From positions 1-39,289 of the IMG/VR virus record IMGVR_UViG_3300044611_000904: a DNA stretch of 39,289 nucleotides, one strand, 5' to 3'. This document shows, piece by piece, positions 31,301 through 36,526 of this stretch (the first letter of the stretch is position 1; each line of letters opens with the position of its first letter). Made by a program: the position numbers and the translations under genes. This DNA is from a virus. The notes below the pieces were generated by a model. The model was not told the DNA's origin, did not search any database, and worked only from the letters and a program-made list of their open reading frames with translations.

Positions 31301-31718
31301 TATCATCAAAACTAGAAATACCAACATTAGAATAATTGGTAATTCCGCTAAATCCACGCACACATCCGGTAAAAGTATTTGTTGTAATACCAGTATACGT
31401 GATAATTTCATCGTCTATTTTTAATAGACCATATTCAGATGGAAAACCTTTTGTAGAGGTAACAGTAACAATTCCAGCAGAGGATGTTACATCATATACT
31501 AATGATGTTTGACCAGTAACGACTTCTGGAACTAAATTATCAAGCTTCAAATACTGATCTAAGTTTTCTGCAATATCTACAGTTCCACCTTGGAACTCTT
31601 GCGAAATGTAGTATTGTTTGAAAAATTCAGTTGCTTTTGGAAAATCCGAAACTATAAATTCTGGAAGTTGACTCTCAATAATCTTATTGATTTGTACTCT
31701 CTTCTCAAAATCTGACAT
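19335..31718 (-). CDS. Giant baseplate wedge protein at the gp7 position (4127 aa)
   Basis: Its place between gp6 and gp8 is that of gp7, the wedge initiator, which is about 1,030 residues in T4 but much larger in cyanomyoviruses. The N-terminus (MSDFEKRVQINKIIESQLPE, then FPKATEFFKQYY) and the helical region near residues 170-215 (FLQEFYKKLKYTFTPGLENY) are conserved in cyanophage relatives. Residues about 1235-1340 resemble a YHYH domain (IIGWAYDGNPIYGPYGYSDP; then NGRFCKTPEFPNGVYAYF). Much of the remainder is beta-rich with GxGY repeats (GSGYQYRK, GIGYSDSN, GGTGYRIG, GSGYVEPY, GFGYSTSVP, GFGYTVAPN). Near residue 3550 VEVVETF-like helical and FPLYYNGQLLSFEVDPNNPL segments mark another domain. 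A good ribosome site (GAGAGGAAA) precedes the ATG. The reading frame is open throughout its 12.4 kb. gp7 identity is inferred from position. Confidence 0.88.
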   Translation of the reverse strand: MSDFEKRVQINKIIESQLPEFIVSDFPKATEFFKQYYISQEFQGGTVDIAENLDQYLKLDNLVPEVVTGQTSLVYDVTSSAGIVTVTSTKGFPSEYGLLKIDDEIITYTGITTNTFTGCVRGFSGITNYSNVGISSFDDNVNKQSLTFSKTTAASHNKTSIVTNLSVLFLQEFYKKLKYTFTPGLENYDFVSDLDVGNFIKHARDFYQSKGIEESVKILFKVLYGVDANVLDLEARLIKPSAADYIRREIVVAKNISGNPLNLEGQTIFKSTDTTTNASVSDVEIFTKNNETYYQLGLFVGYNERDLIEGIFTIPGKTKVLENVSVGSSIISVDSTIGFGQTGTLISGDNIIDYTSKSINQFFGCTGITDSISIASDIRSNETIFGYENGDTSKRVDLRITGVISGFEELGNVSLIDEGEEITVKNLGEIIDNPTSGDKTYKEVFANSWIYNTSTRYQVSSISGSTFTLLSLIDKSSLREGDTVDILYSYTNNIASSNAIVTSINTALNQIILSNISGFTPVSTQSYDIRRKIKKATSLNVPLVLGNNNYISNTLNVYNNLDKESYVASNSLPSYQINDEIVESSIPNGSSSYLDDYDSVSQAYSIIRFPSNVRFIDGDVVVYTSSNPLSGLISGFEYYVRLVGTNGIRLYASKSLLSGSEYVRFQEKTTSGTHVFTLKRHENRNISANKILRKFPIEKITSNNGTSLRRSINNVIGGIGLLIDGVEISCPESLDKIYYGPIKEFNVLNSGKDYDVVNPPRIIISSGSTTGTGVTALVDPIISGIVKSVYVDPQDFDVDTAISITLTGGNGSGCILEPIIGERFREVEFDSRALTIGGGVDLTDETITFQTFHNFADGERIIYNQNGNDPLLIGTFGDVSNTPTGALVSGDEYIAKFVNTRTIKLFNTESDYLSGINTIGFSTSTSFSGIHKFRTLSKKTIRNIKVLEGGSGYQYRKLRVKASGISTDYNTITFKNHGFKTGDVIIYSSTGTEISGLSTTSSYSVKTIDSDTFKLINVGFGATVTTDLVRDKIVNINSTGSGYHIFEYPPIQVTANVSYGSTFTGSFTFTPIVTGEIIGSYLYENGTEYGSNTLNLHKKPLITVKNGKNAQLNPIVSNGRIIDVQVLSTGSEYYSTPELIIDGNGTGAILRPVIDDGKITNVIVINSGIGYSDSNTSIRVKPRGSGAIFDTSVRDLTVNDAERYATYSRTLNTKIFSSLNKNLTEDSLVYGIYGYSEDLASNYFDNGISHSPIIGWAYDGNPIYGPYGYSDPNDIQSGVRLLNPSYSLNSGNISNRPSFTSGFFIEDFEYTGNGDLDRHNGRFCKTPEFPNGVYAYFASVTRSITSNKLEPLYPYFIGNTFRSSFIEENSYLNQSFDFNNSNLIRNTLPYKLNDKYANYDFLLEPYEIIPQVSVIESVKSGSVNSIDIIDGGTGYRIGETVNFDEEGTEGTGLRAEISELVGKNVTSIETSLETYTSCVFVSDTDQSVFAYYRSGFDLLNNDTVLISGLSTSINNLPGSKSIGLTTETVGLAITMSSYSSTPGGKSEDIFVTTRPTVSIGGSISIKSNLGTEIVKVLNDYNNGVLKVKRFASSGVAHTYSSRLDVLNDKITIKSRSKIPQFDSKPNDLVYFNAKNSVGIGTTFGGAIYKTFTIGVTSETVSIPYRSIYLPNHPFKTGQRVTFTKSDLAGVDSLIVGNDASSLNTFQIPNTLTLTSDVYIINKGKDYVGLVTQVGLTTNSEGLYFYSDGTDNSEYLLQTNYNQVTGQIDRVVTVVSTAQSHGLLNNDSIKLTIVPNVIVGVGTTSALTLTFNETDKKILVNPVGVNSSQINTTSNTITITNHGYNTGDKIFYNSTQVASGLETGSYYVIKDNNNEFRLAETLYETIPPNEKVVNIVGTGASIHTFALINPSINVVKNSTIQFNLGDSSLNGYKLKIFKDEELKNEFVSTSDSRNFNVTGVGTVGFGTASLSIKCTENTPSKLFYALEKSGYISTADKDVRNYSQINYVDSEYNGTYSIFGISTNSFKISPSQVPSVLKYTSDQTDKLEYSTKSSTAINGSIGKIKIISEGFNFKKLPKFKDITTEEGQDANIVAVSTSIGRIKNVRIKDVGYEYPSDKTLTPEAFISPIVKLDNSNTIDEIDIVSGGSRYLTAPDLLLWNDKTKTVIDSSSLIAITPSGAISEVNQIAPIYGLKSDQHKVIAINNSNGAGISSIVTGNTGVATCTLSTPILGFTAPLFADGDEIFVEGIDLIDNGTGYNSKNYDYRFFKVQSYVNSNPAVLTFAVVDELGVGLSTNPGIAKTFQSGYATIINKKHYPEINVIKKRAAFALNEQLFVNTGTGFIERDLYVSSIRDEYIKVNGSYALKKGDQIKGKVSGAISDVSSVNQNKSKFKIDYSSKQNIGWRNDIGKLSEDYQVTPDNDYYQNLSYSIKSPITWDKFVSPVNSIIHPAGLKNFADVGIISSTRASVGLSGTTNSIAVLDVIEEKRVDVINNFDNVIDYDIRTNPDQSKYLKIQNRKLTDYTECRTNRVLIHDDISSRFSSRGFEDPFVEIEEIDTIDSHVRYTIQIVDPDTYDSQITELVLQTTTLDSILFEKYTAYSNELLGEFSANVDDAGRKTLIFTPTDRFDRDHDIKILKKTFASPEVGSGIGTNTFGSINLIGSTIIGISSVGTANSIRTIAQFSDTNFNGLFANIEVTNTLSKEVNYIEAALDFDGSNTYLSEYYFDTRTQSYSLSSIGIVTAIYDPNAGIVSFRVQNDEVNLLDVRSNIVGFAATSSGIGTYRFSLPGQPIGAERTAKLESTVGFGTTSIKVGTFDLDLISSVSSIVRVSSGNSSAIHQVSVLNDTENITVVPGPFSPTNNVTGLGTFGGEISGNKFFLNFYPDSSSSNTNIQGFNEVLYTYSDFDNEPPSLKYGNTTQSLFLSAYDGINGTRANKVNFTLKHEEIPIYKKVFDPSDSTTLNLSTGVFTIRNHFFNTGEELIYSPKSSFIGVGQSAMGIGATSNYLGIVTNRLPEKVYPIALTPDTFKLATRKSYASLGIGVTFTDVGLGNAHELEMTKKLSKSVISLDGIVQQPITFTPISHRLDYNSGGISAGISTFNLSGISSIQPRDILKIDEEYMKVIEVGVSSNTGGKITGIINSSGISTFPTVSVVRASVGSTATTHTDGATVQVYRGSFNIVGNEIWFVDPPKGNTRARRDASNLPYVRAQYAGRTFLRSNYDTNMIFDDVSDQFTGIGKTYTMTVEGINTTGVSIGNGILFINGVFQTPTTINNAGNNYEFANDNVAGISSVVFTGITSTDGTYIKSDFDINQNQLPRGGLIVSLGSTPGLGYAPLVGAKVRAVLNGSGTITSITGISHTGPGQSISTASYNNETGIIEITTTSNHNFVGGDRIKLVGLGFTCPSGAGIVSYFPSRGLDYSYDIVNIISSNSFTANVGTSTLPHSYIGFGTVFPWYDLNYGSGYRDPVSIGVTDPNHAGAGATITATVGAGGTLAFNVISGGSGYVEPYIKIPEPIYENLPVIGVSRVGVGSTTATGSNLLMNIKIGPSPSTVGIGSTLFLVESFQISRPGYAFQVGDIFKPVGLVTAKDYVQPLEEFQLEVVETFQDFFSSWSFGEMNYIDSISTLQNGSRTRFPLYYNGQLLSFEVDPNNPLSGAINLDAVLLIFVNGVIQEPTYAYRFFGGTSFEFTEAPKSSDKVDIFFYIGQNGVDISIIDVNETIKIGDDVFVRKNPFYPLITDQDRDRTIVDISGSDTVETDLYVGTSINDTNYRPIEWIKQKTDKYIKGDVVYKTRDSLEPFVYPTAKIIGDVTASSSNIFVDNAQFFNYEENNYGITITSVDGLIVQGTDPVAAAFTATVSAAGTISAITITNPGFGYSTSVPIKISNPRVGVGTFSLETVGLGVGIGIGITATAIANVSGSQIVSVSITNPGFGYTVAPNLIIEVPPVTSEKITGIANIQGFSGIITGISTTTGTGGHPLALKINFRANASDANDLQAGYPIFVYNTTVGNGVTSVNSNDSSVVGIGTSFLDNVYIVNSKTNFGPDAEIICNIKSNSNVIGIATTGSLTLPLGNISWGRLYNFSSRTNPISIGVTGLIVDSGLSTFPTIQRRTFGLRNSGAIRKLSNL

Positions 31719-31721
31719 ATT

Positions 31722-33647
31722 TTATTTCCTCTCGATGTCTCCGTTAGAATAACTTGAAGTATAGTAGTCTCTTGTAAAAGTAACTCCGGAAATATCCTCT
31801 CCAGAAGCAATAACGTCTCTAATCATATTTATCTCACTATTGGAAATATCAAAACTCAAATATAAATCTTTTAACCCAACAACATCATTGGAATCTGGGA
31901 ATGCCTGAATTTCAATGATTTCATTATCTGCTACTGTTGAGGTGATATTAATCGTATTAACGATAATTTCTCCATTAAAATAATCTACTGTACCAATAGA
32001 TTTTAAAACAACTGTATTTTTACCCCTTTCAGTTTGCCTAATAACTGCTAAATCTCCTTTATTGCTACCATCTAACTGCCCATCAGCACTTTTTCTTGGA
32101 ACATCGGTGAAGTAAACAATATCATCCGATCCTTGAACTTTAAATCCTGTGCTTTTTATATTGTATCCTTGTGGATTGATATGAAAACGATTCCCAAAAC
32201 ATATCTCATACTGAGCAAATTGATTTACTAGGGCTTTCATATCCCTTCTAATTCTGACCTTAGTAATATTAGAAGTAATTGCATTGTCAACTCTATCAAT
32301 CAATTGTACGACCTTACTATATTTAAATCTACCACCAAATCTATTCATATCAACATTTTTAGAGTATTCGGTTAATGCTGATATAATAGATGTTTTTAGA
32401 CTATTTACATTTGATACTTGATTTGTATTATAGTAAACTGAAGAATCAATCTCAACATATAGAATTTTAAGATCGATTATTTGTTGATTAATTCCAGCGA
32501 TTGAATATTGCTTTAACCTGTTTAAAATATTTTGCTTATCAAAATCAGAAACATATGTACCATTTTTTGGTTTAATACTAATTTGAACCTTACCATATTG
32601 TGGTGGAGTCAACTCTTCACCACCAACAACTGCAACAGATTCTGCATTTGGATATATTGATTGAACAATAGCCTCATAATCACGAGAAGTGACTGCTCGA
32701 TATTGTGCAGAATAAAGTCTTGGAGCAAAATATTTAATAGATGCTACTGGCTCAATTTCTCCACCATTTGATGATTTTTCAATTGTATTAATAGTAATTG
32801 GTCCTGATGGAATTACACGAATATTGGAGGCATCCACAAAATTTCCTTGGAAATCAAATGCAGATGCTCCATTACCTCTTTCACCATCAGTTACCACATA
32901 CTTTGCTGTAATTACCGCATTATTTTCCAACTGCTTACCAAAATATCCATCACCAAAAAGAAGTTCATACTTTTCATCTTGAACTTCTTGAGTTAGATAT
33001 ATTTCTGAATTTTTATTCAACCTTAGAATATTATCTACCTTATAATATTCTCTTCCAATCCCACTGTCATTAATTCCTTTTACATACACCACAAGCCTTG
33101 AAATATCAATATTTGGGTTATCTAAAATAAATCTTTGATCTTGTGATTTATCAACTGTCCATTGTTTTGTTAGTAAATTTCCTTGATAGATATAAACCGG
33201 TGACGAAGATGACCCAAATCTAGCAATTCCATTATTAACAGTCGTTGTAATATCTTCTGAAATTGAAAATCTATATGATGTGTTATCATACGATCCTACG
33301 CATACCAGACCCGCTTGAAGAGTGAGAAAAGGACTTGCGGTAGTGGTAGGAACCTCAAATGTAATCGCCGCCTTAGAGGCGGTTTTGGAGCGTGGTACGT
33401 AACCAATGTTCCTTGCCAAAGAAACAACATTTTCTCTTACAGTTGCAGAATCCAAGAAGGATTCATTAACAACCATATTAGAGTTAAATGCTGTAATATA
33501 AGTATTATATGCGAGAGTATCAATTAAAACAGAAAAATTAGATCCTTCAAAATCAAAATCAGTGAAATTTGAATTTGCACGAAGGTAATCTTTAATCTGT
33601 GTTTTAATCTGATCGAAATCTAGATTCGTAAATTGTGTAAAAGGCAT
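31722..33647 (-). CDS. gp6: Baseplate wedge protein gp6
   Basis: gp6 forms the continuous ring of the inner baseplate and, with gp25 and gp53, is part of the conserved core of contractile tails. The 641 residues match T4 gp6 (660). The N-terminus (FDQIKTQIKDYLRANSNFTD, then GSNFSVLIDTLAYNTYI) and the following NMVVNESFLDSATVRENVVS and LARNIGYVPRSKTASKA are diagnostic. The central LTPPQYGKVQISIKPKNGTY segment is also conserved. A GAGG ribosome site lies upstream of the ATG, one base after gp25 stops, so the two inner-baseplate proteins are made together. Confidence 0.96.
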   Translation of the reverse strand: MPFTQFTNLDFDQIKTQIKDYLRANSNFTDFDFEGSNFSVLIDTLAYNTYITAFNSNMVVNESFLDSATVRENVVSLARNIGYVPRSKTASKAAITFEVPTTTASPFLTLQAGLVCVGSYDNTSYRFSISEDITTTVNNGIARFGSSSSPVYIYQGNLLTKQWTVDKSQDQRFILDNPNIDISRLVVYVKGINDSGIGREYYKVDNILRLNKNSEIYLTQEVQDEKYELLFGDGYFGKQLENNAVITAKYVVTDGERGNGASAFDFQGNFVDASNIRVIPSGPITINTIEKSSNGGEIEPVASIKYFAPRLYSAQYRAVTSRDYEAIVQSIYPNAESVAVVGGEELTPPQYGKVQISIKPKNGTYVSDFDKQNILNRLKQYSIAGINQQIIDLKILYVEIDSSVYYNTNQVSNVNSLKTSIISALTEYSKNVDMNRFGGRFKYSKVVQLIDRVDNAITSNITKVRIRRDMKALVNQFAQYEICFGNRFHINPQGYNIKSTGFKVQGSDDIVYFTDVPRKSADGQLDGSNKGDLAVIRQTERGKNTVVLKSIGTVDYFNGEIIVNTINITSTVADNEIIEIQAFPDSNDVVGLKDLYLSFDISNSEINMIRDVIASGEDISGVTFTRDYYTSSYSNGDIERK

Positions 33648-33648
33648 T

Positions 33649-34050
33649 TTATCTTGTTGCCTCTAGTAAGAATGAAAATTGTTGTGTTGGGAAATCTTGC
33701 CCAATAATATCAAATATAATAGTGACTTCAAATTCATTATTATCTGGTCTTGGTTCAACTTCAACTTGAACATTATTAACTCTATCCTCAAAATTATTAA
33801 TTGTTGTTTTAATCTGATCTTCAATTACAGAAGCAGATCCATAATCAACAAATTCAAACAAACTTCTGCGAATATCAGATCCCAACAATGGATTAAAAAA
33901 TCTTTCTGTTGGGATTGTTTCTACTAAATTGCGAACAGATCTAGTAATCGCTCTCTCATTAATCAAGACAGGTAGATCTTTTGTCACAGGATGTGGCTCA
34001 AAAGAAAAACTAATATCCTTAAATCCCCTGGATATTCGTGTGACTGCCAT
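33649..34050 (-). CDS. gp25: Baseplate wedge protein gp25
   Basis: gp25 belongs to the GPW/gp25 family, related to TssE, and joins the sheath initiator to the gp6 ring. The 133-residue length equals T4 gp25 (132). Conserved residues are visible in FSFEPHPVTKDLPVLINERA, in RSVRNLVETIPTERFFNPLL and in GSDIRRSLFEFVD, which holds the family's core EPR-like patch region. The gene is the first after a perfect late promoter 22 bases upstream and is followed directly by gp6. Confidence 0.97.
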   Translation of the reverse strand: MAVTRISRGFKDISFSFEPHPVTKDLPVLINERAITRSVRNLVETIPTERFFNPLLGSDIRRSLFEFVDYGSASVIEDQIKTTINNFEDRVNNVQVEVEPRPDNNEFEVTIIFDIIGQDFPTQQFSFLLEATR

Positions 34051-34072
34051 TGATAAGTAGATTTTCTTGCAC

Positions 34073-34080
34073 TATTTATA
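34073..34080 (-). promoter_or_regulatory. T4-type late promoter (TATAAATA) for gp25 and gp6
   Basis: The minus strand reads TATAAATA 22 bases upstream of the gp25 ATG and immediately after the TAG stop of the 80-residue gene. It is an exact T4 late consensus match and is the probable entry point for late transcription of the baseplate block. Confidence 0.82.
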
Positions 34081-34081
34081 C

Positions 34082-34324
34082 CTAGTGCCAGGAAGATCCA
34101 TAGTTTGGTTCTGTTCCATATTCCCAATCATCATAGTCTTCATCGTTACGAATTTTTTCATGCAACTCAGTTTGTTTTTTAAGGTCATGACGTGGTGCAG
34201 AGTCGTGCATAACCTCTTGAATCACTCTTTTTGGTTGCTCTGAACTATAATCAGTGATTAATTTTGTGGTTCCCCACATATCATACATGTAATTTGAATC
34301 CCTATCGACTGGTAAATTAGACAT
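34082..34324 (-). CDS. Conserved cyanophage hypothetical protein (80 aa)
   Basis: The sequence MSNLPVDRDSNYMYDMWGTT and the acidic C-terminal DEDYDDWEYGTEPNYGSSWH are of a type I know from other cyanomyoviruses upstream of gene 25. The protein is rich in Asp, Glu, Tyr and Trp with no visible catalytic motif. It has a good ribosome site (CAGGAGC, seven bases before the ATG) and a perfect 8-base-pair hairpin just above that site. Its location between speD and the baseplate genes does not reveal a function. Confidence 0.8.
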   Translation of the reverse strand: MSNLPVDRDSNYMYDMWGTTKLITDYSSEQPKRVIQEVMHDSAPRHDLKKQTELHEKIRNDEDYDDWEYGTEPNYGSSWH

Positions 34325-34332
34325 TTTAGCTC

Positions 34333-34354
34333 CTGTTTTAAACGAATAAAACAG
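34333..34354 (-). promoter_or_regulatory. Perfect 8-bp hairpin just upstream of the ribosome site of the 80-aa gene
   Basis: On the minus strand the arms CTGTTTTA and TAAAACAG enclose a six-base loop TTCGTT. The 3' arm runs directly into the ribosome site (CAG of the stem begins CAGGAGC). The structure could limit ribosome access, protect a processed mRNA end, or weakly end transcription from speD. The stem is A+T-rich, so its strength is modest. Confidence 0.55.
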
Positions 34355-34364
34355 AACTTTTATA

Positions 34365-34384
34365 AAGGAGGTTGCTATCTCCTT
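34365..34384 (-). terminator. Possible weak terminator after speD
   Basis: Eight bases beyond the speD stop codon the minus strand has arms AAGGAG and CTCCTT around an eight-base loop. The following bases (TATAAAAGTTC) are not a clean T run, so efficient intrinsic termination is doubtful. It could equally hide the AAGGAG sequence or mark an mRNA end. Confidence 0.35.
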
Positions 34385-34392
34385 ATGTCTAT

Positions 34393-34719
34393 TTAACGAT
34401 CGACTTCACGTAACGAATAAGAGTCCGAATTGAGGTATTTGAGTATTTCTAGGGCGATTAATTTAGGATTTCCTTCACCACAAGTGTATACATCCACTGC
34501 CAGACACCCATTTTCAGGCCAAGTATGGCAAGAAACATGACTTTCGGCAAGTGCAATCACGACTGTACAACCTTGTGGTATAAAACAGTGCGAAAAGACG
34601 TTCAAAACGGTCATTTTAGCACGTTCAATGCCTCTAATCATGACGTTTTGTAGAGATTCTACGTCATTGATTAGGTCAAAATTAACATCATACACCTCGA
34701 GGAGCAGGTGTTTACCCAT
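34393..34719 (-). CDS. speD: S-adenosylmethionine decarboxylase proenzyme (SpeD)
   Basis: SpeD converts S-adenosylmethionine to its decarboxylated form, the aminopropyl donor for spermidine synthesis. It is a known auxiliary metabolic gene of cyanomyoviruses. From the ATG at 34719 the protein is 108 residues. The self-cleavage site is AES-H (E59/S60, the Ser becoming the pyruvoyl group), followed by SCHTWPE with the catalytic His65 and by VDVYTCGEG with Cys80; all key residues of the bacterial short-form enzyme are present. A TTG at 34734 gives five more residues and is a possible alternative start; neither has an obvious Shine-Dalgarno. A candidate late promoter (AATAAATA) lies upstream at 34755-34762. 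The product may support polyamine levels for DNA packaging or host metabolism during infection. Confidence 0.95.
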   Translation of the reverse strand: MGKHLLLEVYDVNFDLINDVESLQNVMIRGIERAKMTVLNVFSHCFIPQGCTVVIALAESHVSCHTWPENGCLAVDVYTCGEGNPKLIALEILKYLNSDSYSLREVDR

Positions 34720-34754
34720 TGAATGCTGTTTCAACTCAGGATTTTGTAAAAATT

Positions 34755-34762
34755 TATTTATT
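34755..34762 (-). promoter_or_regulatory. Candidate late promoter (AATAAATA) for speD
   Basis: The minus strand reads AATAAATA, which fits the broader cyanophage late consensus NATAAATA rather than the strict T4 octamer. It is 20 bases before the TTG and 35 before the ATG of speD. The TAA stop codon of the 211-residue gene lies inside it, as at 9705-9712. The weaker match lowers confidence. Confidence 0.5.
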
Positions 34763-35393
34763 TTTGTTCCAAATCAGTGATTTCGTACATATAGTGATCG
34801 GACGTTTCAATTTTTCTTTTATTTTCAACAGAATAAACCGTTAAATCGATTTCATAACCAGGATTTTTATTAATTCTGTTAAATGTCCAAGCATTATCAT
34901 ACCAAATAATGCGATTATTTGGATATGCGTAGTAATTTCCAGTTTCTACTTTGAATAAATGGGCACATTTATGTTCAGGTGTCTCTGAAAAATTAAGATC
35001 TGTAACACCTTTGTTTTCCCAAGACCAATCAAGAGTGAACATATAAGTTCCAACGACTTTTTTTCCATCAGGACGAATTAATTCTGCCTGTAATCCAGCA
35101 AGTCGCGCACGTTTTTGAACATCAATATAGGGAGAAAAGCAGTCCCAATACATAATATCTTCAAGAGGTTCAATCGGTGCATCTGGTTTCCAGCAAAAAG
35201 CGTGAAGAGGACGACGAGTCCAATTCACGCCATTTTCTAAAAATGCTTCAAACAAAGGAACTCTTTTCTCAATGCTTGCAACACAATGAACATCACATTT
35301 GGTCACTTCACCATGTCCCATTTTATGGTTAAAAAGAAATTCGTTACGAATATAACAAGACCAATCCGGAAGACTATGGTTTAAATATGCCAT
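34758..35393 (-). CDS. Conserved cyanophage hypothetical protein (211 aa)
   Basis: I recognise this as a conserved cyanomyovirus protein found near speD and gene 25, without an assigned function. It is rich in Trp, Tyr, His and Asn (LPDWSCYIRNEFLFNHKMGH; HAFCWKPDAP; ENKGVTDLNFSETPEHKCAH), with several His and Cys that could bind metal. The alternation of aromatic and polar residues suggests a beta fold. No signal peptide is seen. AAGGAT upstream of the ATG is a fair ribosome site, and the gene follows the 50-residue basic gene by two bases. Confidence 0.8.
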   Translation of the reverse strand: MAYLNHSLPDWSCYIRNEFLFNHKMGHGEVTKCDVHCVASIEKRVPLFEAFLENGVNWTRRPLHAFCWKPDAPIEPLEDIMYWDCFSPYIDVQKRARLAGLQAELIRPDGKKVVGTYMFTLDWSWENKGVTDLNFSETPEHKCAHLFKVETGNYYAYPNNRIIWYDNAWTFNRINKNPGYEIDLTVYSVENKRKIETSDHYMYEITDLEQK

Positions 35394-35395
35394 GA

Positions 35396-35548
35396 TTATC
35401 CTTTACCTTGTCCTCTATACTTTTTACGAGCCCCATTGCGAGAAGACGCTGCGTACTTAGTTCCTCCCCCATCGCCTTGGCGAGACTTCTTAGGAGGCCC
35501 TGGAATATAAGAAGTGCGCTTGTTGAGACCACCGCTTGCTTTTGCCAT
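35396..35548 (-). CDS. Conserved small basic cyanophage protein (50 aa)
   Basis: I translated this short gene directly. It begins MAKASGGLNKRTSYIPGPPK and ends in a Lys/Arg/Gly-rich tail (ARKKYRGQGKG). The pattern KRTSYIPGPPKKSRQG is one I know as strongly conserved in cyanomyoviruses, at the same position between a 54-residue gene and the 211-residue gene. GGAG precedes the ATG at a suitable distance. Its high positive charge and lack of hydrophobic core suggest a nucleic-acid-binding or largely unfolded protein. No function is known. Confidence 0.85.
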   Translation of the reverse strand: MAKASGGLNKRTSYIPGPPKKSRQGDGGGTKYAASSRNGARKKYRGQGKG

Positions 35549-35553
35549 TTTGA

Positions 35554-35718
35554 TTAATTCTCCAAATAAATTTCAGTTTCAAGTTCGCTTGGATTTGGAG
35601 AACCTGTCTGATAGAACTGTTGAGACAGATCCTCCATAGTATCGAAGTATTCTTCCTCTGTAAGGTTTTGGTATATCTTCCTCCCCTTACAGAGAATATT
35701 ATACCGCTCTTGTGCCAT
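35554..35718 (-). CDS. Conserved small cyanophage protein (54 aa)
   Basis: Reading from the ATG at 35718 gives MAQERYNILCKGRKIYQNLT and then EEEYFDTMEDLSQQFYQTGS, a pattern shared by a small cyanophage family of unknown role. A longer frame extending back into the glycosyltransferase gene (to 35871) is rejected as overlap. The protein is acidic with one beta hairpin-like N-terminus and a helix. It resembles in layout the 52-residue protein at 36,523, where a short YDIYAKDRCLFQNVDEKEFE segment has the same arrangement of a strand pair followed by an acidic helix, so the two may share a fold. Confidence 0.82.
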   Translation of the reverse strand: MAQERYNILCKGRKIYQNLTEEEYFDTMEDLSQQFYQTGSPNPSELETEIYLEN

Positions 35719-35719
35719 C

Positions 35720-36475
35720 TTAGATGATTCGTGACTTTTCGTGACCAACGCGAATGCGAGGATCACACCAGATTTCAAATCCTGCTTCTTTTGCATCCAA
35801 ACAGAAGGATACGTCTTCTCCACACATGTCTTGTACTTCACCAGATTCAAAGACTTGCATCTTCGGAGCAAACCAAGGATACTTCATCTCATCATGTTCA
35901 AAGACACCGTTCTTGATGAGTACCCAACCAAATCCAGTGTAATCAACAGTAAATGGCTTCCGTCGCTTCTGAATACTTTCCAGAGTTTCATGGTTCATTA
36001 CACCACCATTGCCTCTGAAATCATCTTCATCCAACCAATGTGCAACAGAGGTTGTCATACCATCTTCTGTACAATACCAACCAGCAGCAATGTCCTGATC
36101 CATCAGAACCAGTTGCCAGAACTTTTCACTGTTAAAGACGATATCACTATCAATCCACAGTTGCCAGTCGTATTTCAGTTTACCGTCCCAAGGTTTCTGA
36201 TCAGGACCACGAAGAACATTTGCACCTAGACACTTACAACGTGCAAAGTTCACCATCGAACTATAATCTTGTGAGATCTGAATACTTGCACCTGCTTGTA
36301 CTAGATCAAAACAAAGTTGAACAAAGTTTTTCAGATATGTATAAGAAACACCACGACCAGGAAGACAGAATACAATTGTCTTTCCCCGTACCATTTCTCT
36401 TGCCTTATCGTAGTCCCATTCAGGTTCTTTGGCGACTACTGGACTTTTTGCCTTTACAGTAAATCCTTTTGTCAT
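35720..36475 (-). CDS. Glycosyltransferase-like protein (251 aa)
   Basis: The protein looks like a GT-A fold nucleotide-sugar transferase. Residues 33-47 (TIVFCLPGRGVSYTY) fit the first strand and loop, and residues 104-114 (WQLWIDSDIVF) contain a DxD motif (D109-S-D111) that in this fold binds metal and the sugar nucleotide. Residues near 170-185 (FTVDYTGFGWVLIKNGVFEH) and the late GEDVSFCLDAKEAGFEIW match the acceptor-side segment of family 2-like enzymes. I use the ATG at 36475; the longer TTG start at 36493 would overlap the predicted transcript start. A consensus sigma-70 promoter lies just upstream, so the gene is probably early. The acceptor is unknown; modification of phage DNA bases, virion protein or host surface are all possible. 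Confidence 0.82.
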   Translation of the reverse strand: MTKGFTVKAKSPVVAKEPEWDYDKAREMVRGKTIVFCLPGRGVSYTYLKNFVQLCFDLVQAGASIQISQDYSSMVNFARCKCLGANVLRGPDQKPWDGKLKYDWQLWIDSDIVFNSEKFWQLVLMDQDIAAGWYCTEDGMTTSVAHWLDEDDFRGNGGVMNHETLESIQKRRKPFTVDYTGFGWVLIKNGVFEHDEMKYPWFAPKMQVFESGEVQDMCGEDVSFCLDAKEAGFEIWCDPRIRVGHEKSRII

Positions 36476-36497
36476 AACTTGATTAATTTTCAATCAT

Positions 36498-36526
36498 ATC
36501 ATACAGTATTATGTAGCGGTTGTCAA
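36498..36526 (-). promoter_or_regulatory. Consensus sigma-70 (early) promoter for the glycosyltransferase operon
   Basis: The minus strand has TTGACA (36521-36526), a 17-base spacer and TATGAT (36498-36503). This is a perfect -35 and a five-of-six -10. The start would be near 36,491, leaving a leader of about 15 bases before the ATG at 36475. A second TATGAT overlaps at 36493-36498. The -35 overlaps the stop codon of the upstream 52-residue gene. It bears no resemblance to the cassettes beyond 37,280. Confidence 0.78.

Noticed and set aside
35731-36462. Several plus-strand frames opposite the glycosyltransferase gene
   Set aside because: They are shadows of a conserved minus-strand gene with a clear promoter and DxD motif.
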